A stretch of DNA of 11,159 nucleotides from Bacteroidales bacterium (GTDB lineage Bacteria; Bacteroidota; Bacteroidia; Bacteroidales; WCHB1-69). The DNA lies in contig JAIRTU010000038.1 in assembly GCA_031254735.1 (NCBI GenBank), positions 1-11,159 of the forward strand, written 5' to 3'. Each line of letters begins with the position of its first letter. Within the stretch, counting starts at the first letter, position 1. Below, one piece after another: positions 6,967 to 11,159 of this stretch. A program made the position numbers and the translations under genes. The notes under the pieces are model-generated. The model ran no database searches and had not been told where the DNA came from. It saw only the letters and a program-made list of their open reading frames with translations.

Positions 6967-7991
6967 GGCGTTGTCAGCGTTTTTTTATATTGATTTAATA
7001 ATGATTTAAAATATCGAATGGTTTCTTCCATTGTTGTGTACGAATTTCCGCCCGAAGCATTTTTATGACCGCCGCCGTTAAAATGATCGCGGGCAAAATC
7101 GTTGACGTTAAAATCGCCTTTGGAACGGAAAGAAATACGTATCCTGTCGTCCCGCTCGGAAAACAAAGCCGTGAAACGAACATGTTTCATCGACAGTCCG
7201 TAATTGACAATTCCCTCTATATCGCCCTGTTTATAATCAAATTTATCCAAATCTTCTTTCGACAAATAAATAAACGAAGTGGCAAATTCTTTCATCACAA
7301 CCAGCCTCTCGCTTAGCGAATAGCCCAACAGACGCATTCTGCTTTCCGAATAATTGTCGTACACTCTGCGGTGAATATCTTCGCCGTCAATTCCGTAATT
7401 GAACAGTTGAGACAAAATTTGATAGGTCGAAACATTGTTGCAGGAATAACTCAACGAGCCGGTATCGGTAATCATGCCCACGTACAGGCATTCTGCAATT
7501 TTTCTGTTCATATATTCTTTTTCGTCCATGATACGGACAATAAAATCGTACATCAACTCGCAGGTGGAAGATGTTTGTCCTGTGAGCGAATACACAAAAT
7601 CAAACGCCTCAACATCAGGGTCTATATGGTGATCTATCAACACTTTGGTTGCTTTCGACTGTTCCAACAGCGGTTGCAGCAGTCCGCCCGCACGCCCGAA
7701 TGAATTAAAATCCAGACAGAAAACCATATCTGCCGCCTGTATGCTTTTTTCGCACAGCGAAAGATTTTCTGTTGCTTTGATCATCGTGTCGATACCGGGC
7801 ATCCATTCCAGAAAATCGGGATAAGTATTTGGCGACAGCACACAAACCGTATGTTTTTTCTGCTGCAAAAACATCATCAGTGCCAACGATGCACCTATTG
7901 CATCTCCGTCGGGATTGTAATGTACAACTATCGCTATCTGCTTGGGAGAGGATAATTCTTTTTTTATCAATAAAATGTCTTCCTGTTTCAA
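6957..7991 (-). CDS. nrnA: DHH/DHHA1 phosphoesterase, NrnA-type nano-RNase / pAp phosphatase
   Basis: This 344-residue cytoplasmic enzyme has DHH motif I HYNPDGDA (24-31), motif II LDFN with D94, motif III DHH 120-122 and motif IV D176 (ITDTGS). The DHHA1 RNA-binding domain carries FNGGGHKNASGG (304-315). All metal-binding residues expected for the family are present. NrnA proteins degrade 2-5-nucleotide RNAs and dephosphorylate pAp. GdpP- or PDE-type cyclic-dinucleotide activity is less likely because no PAS/GGDEF-like or membrane region precedes the DHH domain. The start is TTG 7991: a stop lies just upstream, no in-frame ATG occurs before residue 39, and the domain begins near residue 18. 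TTG at 7970 is an alternative. A good promoter lies 40-70 bases upstream. The 3' end overlaps the FKBP gene by 10 bases (ATGGTTTTAA), implying coupling. Confidence 0.92.
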   Translation of the reverse strand: MKQEDILLIKKELSSPKQIAIVVHYNPDGDAIGASLALMMFLQQKKHTVCVLSPNTYPDFLEWMPGIDTMIKATENLSLCEKSIQAADMVFCLDFNSFGRAGGLLQPLLEQSKATKVLIDHHIDPDVEAFDFVYSLTGQTSSTCELMYDFIVRIMDEKEYMNRKIAECLYVGMITDTGSLSYSCNNVSTYQILSQLFNYGIDGEDIHRRVYDNYSESRMRLLGYSLSERLVVMKEFATSFIYLSKEDLDKFDYKQGDIEGIVNYGLSMKHVRFTALFSERDDRIRISFRSKGDFNVNDFARDHFNGGGHKNASGGNSYTTMEETIRYFKSLLNQYKKTLTTPWF

Positions 7992-8030
7992 CTGTTTTTT
8001 CGTTTATTTATTTATAAAAATTTACAAACA

Positions 8031-8060
8031 CAAATGTACAACATTTTTTAATGCCACAAG
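8031..8060 (-). promoter_or_regulatory. Candidate Bacteroidota promoter for the DHH-FKBP-FKBP-protease unit
   Basis: On the minus strand TACATTTG (8038-8031) is a perfect match to the Bacteroidota -7 box TAnnTTTG. An upstream CTTG (8060-8057), 18 bases away, approximates the -33 TTTG box. Transcription would start near 8025, about 34 bases before the TTG start at 7991. The site sits in the 78-base gap after tsaD, so the downstream genes could be expressed separately from hflX-tsaD. No clear terminator for tsaD is visible, so read-through is also likely. Confidence 0.55.
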
Positions 8061-8069
8061 AAAAACTTT

Positions 8070-9080
8070 TCACCTTTGTTGTCGGGTGTATGGAATGGCG
8101 GCAATATTGGTAAATTGACGGGTGTTGTATTTCAGATAACCCACAATTCCTATCATGGCGGCGTTGTCGGTGCTTAACTGCAAAGCGGGAATATGAAGTG
8201 TCCAATTGTGTTTTTTTGCCAGCTGAAACAAACGCTGTTGCAATCCCGAATTGGCAGAAACGCCCCCTGCAATGGCTATTTCGTTTATCTTCAAATCGGA
8301 AGAGGCTTTGACAAGTTTTTGGGTCAAAGAATGAACGATCGCTTTTTGTGCGGAAGCACAGAGGTCGTTTTTGTTTTTTTCGATAAATCGGGGATCGTCT
8401 TTCAACTTATCTCGCAAGAAATACAAAAAAGACGTTTTCAGCCCGCTGAAACTGTAATCGTAAGCGGCGATATTTGCCTGATTGAAAACAAAAGCATCGG
8501 GATTTCCCTCTTTTGCCAATTTGTCCACAAGAGGACCGCCCGGATATTCCATGCCGAGTATCTTGGCAATTTTATCAAAAGCTTCTCCTGCGGCGTCGTC
8601 GATAGTTTTTCCAATTATTTCCATATCGAAATAATCATTCACCCTGATAATTTGCGTATGCCCTCCCGAAACGCACAGACACAAAAACGGAAACACAGGC
8701 GGCGGCGTATCTTTCTCGATAAAATGCGATAAAATATGTCCCTGCAAATGATCCACTTCGATAAGCGGGATATGCAATGCGTAGGCAAAGGCTTTGGCAA
8801 AAGAAACTCCCACCAAAAGCGACCCCAACAATCCCGGTCCCTGCGTGAAGGCGACAGCCGACAGTTTTTCTTTTGTGATACCCGCCTGCGACAAAGCACG
8901 GTCTACCACAGGAATAATATTCTGCTGATGCGCCCGCGACGCCAACTCGGGAACTACGCCGCCGTATTTTGCATGCACATCTTGATTGGCGATGACGTTG
9001 GAAATTACTTTTCGGTTTTCCAAAACCGCCGCCGATGTGTCGTCGCAAGAAGATTCTATGGCTAAAATGTAGGTGTTCAT
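8070..9080 (-). CDS. tsaD: tRNA N6-threonylcarbamoyladenosine synthase subunit TsaD
   Basis: TsaD (Kae1/Qri7/YgjD family) transfers threonylcarbamoyl from TsaC/TsaB-supplied carrier to A37 of ANN-decoding tRNAs. At 336 residues it is full length. It shows the ASKHA ATPase opening ILAIESSCDDTSAAV, then GGVVPELASRAHQQN (40-54). Metal ligands are H111 and H115 in DHLQGH, and D305 (LSTDNAAM). SGGHTQ (138-143), DDAAGEAFDK (161-170), YPGGP, FSGLKTSF (211-218) and AGGVSAN (271-277) are all present. I place the start at ATG 9080 rather than at TTG 9095 or GTG 9083: it is the only ATG and puts ILAIESS at the normal distance from the N-terminus. It follows hflX by 38 bases on the same strand. The partners TsaB, TsaC and TsaE are not in this window. 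Confidence 0.97.
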   Translation of the reverse strand: MNTYILAIESSCDDTSAAVLENRKVISNVIANQDVHAKYGGVVPELASRAHQQNIIPVVDRALSQAGITKEKLSAVAFTQGPGLLGSLLVGVSFAKAFAYALHIPLIEVDHLQGHILSHFIEKDTPPPVFPFLCLCVSGGHTQIIRVNDYFDMEIIGKTIDDAAGEAFDKIAKILGMEYPGGPLVDKLAKEGNPDAFVFNQANIAAYDYSFSGLKTSFLYFLRDKLKDDPRFIEKNKNDLCASAQKAIVHSLTQKLVKASSDLKINEIAIAGGVSANSGLQQRLFQLAKKHNWTLHIPALQLSTDNAAMIGIVGYLKYNTRQFTNIAAIPYTRQQR

Positions 9081-9118
9081 CACGTTTTTATTCAAAAGAG
9101 TTCATCGGTATTTGTTGT

Positions 9119-10318
9119 TCATTCCTCGTTGTTGAGCGTATCGTCCCAGAGGAAGTTGTTGTAAGGATATATTTTTATATGCAGCTTTTTTATCTCTTCG
9201 TAAAGAAGTTGTCGCAACTCGTCTATGTTTTCTTTTTCTTTTGCAGAAATAAATACCGAGGGGCAGGGTATTTTTGCTATCCATGTTTTTTTGAGGTCAG
9301 ACAAAGAATAGTTTGCTTTTGTTCTTTCGGTGAGGTCGTCTTCGTCTTTTTCTATCCATTTATAATTATCTATTTTATTAAAGATAAAAACGGTCGGCTT
9401 GTCGGCGGCGCCGATTTCCGATAACGTCTGTTCCACCACTTGAATCTGTTCTTCAAAATCGGAATGACTGACGTCTACCACATGCACCAAAAGATTGGTT
9501 TCCCGCACTTCGTCCAATGTAGACTTAAACGATTCTATCAAACTGTGGGGAAGTTTGCGAATAAAGCCCACCGTGTCGGAAAGCAAAAAGGGCAGGTTGC
9601 CAAAAACCACCTTGCGAACGGTGGTGTCTAAGGTGGCAAAAAGTTTGTCTTCGGCAAACACTTCCGACTTGCTCAACAGTGTCATCAATGTAGACTTGCC
9701 CACATTGGTATATCCCACCAAAGCCACACGAACAAACGATCCGCGATTGCTTCTTTGGGTAGATTTTTGTGTGTCTATGGTTTTCAGCCGTTCTTTGAGC
9801 AGGCTCATTCGTTTGCGGACAATACGGCGGTCGGTTTCAATTTCTTTTTCTCCGGGACCACGCATTCCTATGCCGCCGCGTTGTTTTTCCAGATGTGTCC
9901 ACATGCGGGTCAGGCGGGGGAGCAGGTATTCGTACTGTGCCAATTCCACCTGTATTTTGGCGTGTGCGGTTTGTGCCCGCGAAGAAAAAATATCCAATAT
10001 CAAACGTGTGCGGTCTATTATTTTGCATTCGGGAATAAGGCGTTCGATGTTGCGTATTTGCGACGGCGTCAGCTCGTCGTCGAAGATCACCGTAGAGATT
10101 TCATTTTCGGTTACAAACGTCATCACTTCGTTCAACTTGCCCGAACCCAGATAGGTTTTCGGGTCGGGGTGCGGAAGCGATTGAACAAATCGTTTCACCT
10201 CTTTTCCTCCCGCTGTTCGGGCGAGAAACGAAAGTTCATCTAAATATTCATGCGTTTTCTCCGCACTTTGGTCGCTGCGAATCAGTCCTGCCAATACAAC
10301 TTGTTCTTGATTTTCCAT
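9119..10318 (-). CDS. hflX: Ribosome-associated GTPase HflX
   Basis: HflX binds the 50S subunit and can split stalled or hibernating ribosomes. This 399-residue protein has the N-terminal HflX domain (about 5-140), containing GKEVKRFVQSLPHPDPKTYLGSGKL and FDDELTPSQIRNIE. A helical linker carries the family hallmark GGIGMRGPGEKEIETDRR (148-165). The Obg-like G domain follows: G1 GYTNVGKST (202-210), G3 DTVG (248-251), G4 NKID (314-317), G5 SAK (358-360). The C-terminal tail (about 375-399) is short. A lysine- and acid-rich insertion (about 318-350) separates G4 from G5, lengthening the domain relative to E. coli HflX as I remember it. The start is ATG 10318, with no clear Shine-Dalgarno. It is the first gene of the minus-strand cluster. 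I could not assign a confident promoter, although T-rich elements lie within 60 bases upstream. Confidence 0.96.
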   Translation of the reverse strand: MENQEQVVLAGLIRSDQSAEKTHEYLDELSFLARTAGGKEVKRFVQSLPHPDPKTYLGSGKLNEVMTFVTENEISTVIFDDELTPSQIRNIERLIPECKIIDRTRLILDIFSSRAQTAHAKIQVELAQYEYLLPRLTRMWTHLEKQRGGIGMRGPGEKEIETDRRIVRKRMSLLKERLKTIDTQKSTQRSNRGSFVRVALVGYTNVGKSTLMTLLSKSEVFAEDKLFATLDTTVRKVVFGNLPFLLSDTVGFIRKLPHSLIESFKSTLDEVRETNLLVHVVDVSHSDFEEQIQVVEQTLSEIGAADKPTVFIFNKIDNYKWIEKDEDDLTERTKANYSLSDLKKTWIAKIPCPSVFISAKEKENIDELRQLLYEEIKKLHIKIYPYNNFLWDDTLNNEE

Positions 10319-10770
10319 ATTGCTGCGAAACTACAAAAAATAAACTGTTGAAACCAAAGACCCTTGTTTTTTTTTATCACACAATAAAAAGGCAACGAGA
10401 GAAACACACGAAACAAAGAGGTTCAATTCTTTTGTTCGAGCATATTTTCTCGAAGAAATATATCCTGCGTGTTTATTGTTTGGAGACAAAATCTGCTGAA
10501 ATCAAACCTGAAATATTATCTCGCGGAGATTAATTATTCATAAAGAATAATACTTTTCCGTCTGCTGTTTTTTTTACCTGCATTGCTTTTGAATAATCCA
10601 ATATATATTGAATGGTCTTTTTGCAGGGCTTTGCCTGAGATAAGTTTTTAGGGATATAATTAAAAAGTAAAGAATTGTTCATACGATAGTGGTTCATTAA
10701 CAGTTTATTTTACCTCAATAACGAGATGCAATTTGTATTATTGTATCCCGAAAGAAAACATTTTCATAAA
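10319..10770. other. Non-coding stretch upstream of hflX
   Basis: No convincing gene is present. The open frame at 10348-10533 (+) is low-complexity with no start context. Two small hairpins are visible: TTCGAG/CTCGAA around an 8-base loop (10435-10454), and ATTATTC/GAATAAT around a 5-base loop (10533-10551). T-rich runs at about 10367-10376 and 10567-10575 make the DNA AT-rich and probably hold the hflX promoter, but no TTTG/TAnnTTTG pair with acceptable spacing stands out. I see no tRNA or recognisable riboswitch. Confidence 0.6.
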
Positions 10771-10842
10771 TAGTGATTAGTGATAAATGATTAGTGGTAA
10801 GTGGACGAGTGGACGAGTGGACAAGTGGTAAGTGATAAGTTA
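10771..10842 (+). repeat. Heptanucleotide short tandem repeat array 2
   Basis: Units TAGTGAT, TAGTGAT, AAATGAT, TAGTGGT, AAGTGGA lead into an 8-base phase (CGAGTGGA twice, CAAGTGGT), then return to 7 bases (AAGTGAT, AAGTTAC). The AGTG core recurs at 10772, 10779, 10793, 10800, 10808, 10816, 10824 and 10831. Its orientation is opposite to the array at 3826-3869, with which it shares the 15-mer TGATTAGTGGTAAGT (10788-10802) and the 14-mer AATAGTGATTAGTG (10769-10782). No spacer-repeat alternation is present, so it is not a CRISPR. Confidence 0.85.
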
Positions 10843-10846
10843 CACG

Positions 10847-10886
10847 TTGTCGTTTCGGGCGGGCGTCATTAACAATTGACAATTAA
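10847..10886. repeat. Copy of dispersed 13-mer followed by AACAATT-type heptamers
   Basis: TTGTCGTTTCGGG at 10847-10859 is identical to 3805-3817, part of the right arm of the inverted repeat beside array 1. Five bases separate it from array 2. A C/G-rich junction, CGGGCGTCA, follows. Then AACAATT and GACAATT (10871-10884) form a second 7-base-period motif of different sequence. No inverted partner of the 13-mer is seen nearby. Confidence 0.6.
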
Positions 10887-10893
10887 CCGGTAC

Positions 10894-10920
10894 AAAAAAT
10901 CCCCCACCGTAGTGAGGGAT
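10894..10920 (-). terminator. Intrinsic terminator of the right-edge gene (UACG tetraloop)
   Basis: On the minus strand ATCCCTCAC pairs with GTGGGGGAT (10920-10912 with 10907-10899), with one G-U wobble. It closes a C(TACG)G loop, a UNCG-class ultrastable tetraloop. The stem end and following bases give a T tract (10899-10894). It lies about 40 bases after the stop of the partial gene at 10959, as expected for its terminator. Confidence 0.88.
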
Positions 10921-10958
10921 CATTAAAAAAGATTTGAAAAACCAAATAGTTTTTTTCG

Positions 10959-11159
10959 TTACGGAATAATTGCACTTTGGATTGCACTCCAAGGTCCTTT
11001 TTCGCCGCGGGTGTTTTCCCACCGAAGGGCGAAGTAGACGGTTTTTCCGCGATCGTGTCCTTCAAACTCAAGGGTGATCGGTGTGTGCGTGTCGAATACC
11101 GTGCGAATCAACTCGTTGGTGTCGATAACAGGCACATCGCTGATTGCCCAACACATTTC
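10959..11159 (-). CDS. Uncharacterised protein, C-terminal fragment (start beyond window)
   Basis: The frame is open to the right edge (GAA at 11159-11157 precedes ATG 11156) and ends at TAA 10961-10959, leaving 66 visible residues. The fragment reads as a beta-sandwich tail: W-A-I-S-D-V-P, then FDTHTPITLEFEGHDRGKT, then VYFALRWENTRGEKGPWS and a terminal SAIIP. The last part looks like a fibronectin-III-like strand pair. From memory, unverified, very similar endings occur in uncharacterised proteins of about 200 residues, often in several copies, in Bacteroidales and Treponema. I therefore treat this as a partial gene and do not take the in-window ATG as its start. A strong terminator follows at 10894-10920. 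The function is unknown. Confidence 0.72.
   Translation of the reverse strand, partial: EMCWAISDVPVIDTNELIRTVFDTHTPITLEFEGHDRGKTVYFALRWENTRGEKGPWSAIQSAIIP

Noticed and set aside
9081..9095. Longer tsaD start at TTG 9095
   Set aside because: It adds MNKNV before an ATG that places the conserved ILAIESS at the usual distance; the family norm and the ATG preference favour 9080.
10435..10454. Hairpin TTCGAG/CTCGAA as a terminator
   Set aside because: No T tract follows on either strand and no gene ends next to it.
10348..10533. 61-codon open frame on the plus strand upstream of hflX
   Set aside because: Lys/Thr-rich low-complexity translation, divergent and immediately next to hflX, no promoter or start context, and it contains a hairpin.
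10771..10842. CRISPR-like repetition
   Set aside because: Units are 7-8 bases with no unique spacers and no cas genes nearby.
10840..11071. Two minus-strand open frames of 60-62 codons near the right edge
   Set aside because: They are alternate frames of the partial gene ending at 10959 and run through its terminator.

Overview
The window looks like chromosomal DNA of a Bacteroidota bacterium, most likely order Bacteroidales. Four things point there: a subtilisin-type protease with a type IX secretion (T9SS) C-terminal sorting domain, a Bacteroidota-style TonB protein, paired FKBP-type prolyl isomerases of the kind these bacteria export as lipoproteins, and a promoter resembling the Bacteroidota TTTG / TAnnTTTG type. 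Recognisable Shine-Dalgarno sequences are rare, which also fits. No rRNA, tRNA, CRISPR array, transposase or phage gene is visible.

Layout. Bases 1-2627 (+) hold the 3' part of an unrecognised gene, translationally coupled through a TGATG overlap to a complete type IV ABC exporter. After a 232-base gap with a candidate terminator and promoter comes a TonB-family gene (2860-3537, +), closed by a strong intrinsic terminator at 3563-3606. Bases 3607-3854 are non-coding and hold a 27-bp-arm inverted repeat and an array of 7-base repeats. A compact minus-strand cluster then runs from 10318 down to 3855: hflX, tsaD, a DHH phosphoesterase (NrnA type), two tandem FKBP isomerases and the T9SS-sorted S8 protease. 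A likely internal promoter before the DHH gene suggests two transcription units: hflX-tsaD, and DHH-FKBP-FKBP-protease. From 10319 to 10958 there is no convincing gene; this stretch carries a second heptamer-repeat array and a minus-strand terminator. The right edge is the 3' end of another minus-strand gene of an uncharacterised family.

How the genes work together. HflX (ribosome rescue), TsaD (tRNA t6A) and NrnA (nano-RNA/pAp turnover) are RNA- and translation-related housekeeping genes. The FKBPs, the S8 protease and TonB belong to envelope and export biology. One FKBP has lost most canonical active-site residues.

Most notable structure. Two heptanucleotide-repeat arrays, in opposite orientation, lie near the two ends of the 6.5-kb minus-strand cluster. 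Each sits beside a copy of the same 13-base sequence, TTGTCGTTTCGGG. One array runs into the protease gene and supplies its last codons and stop. I see a plausible dispersed-repeat system here, but no evidence of a new defence or metabolic system.
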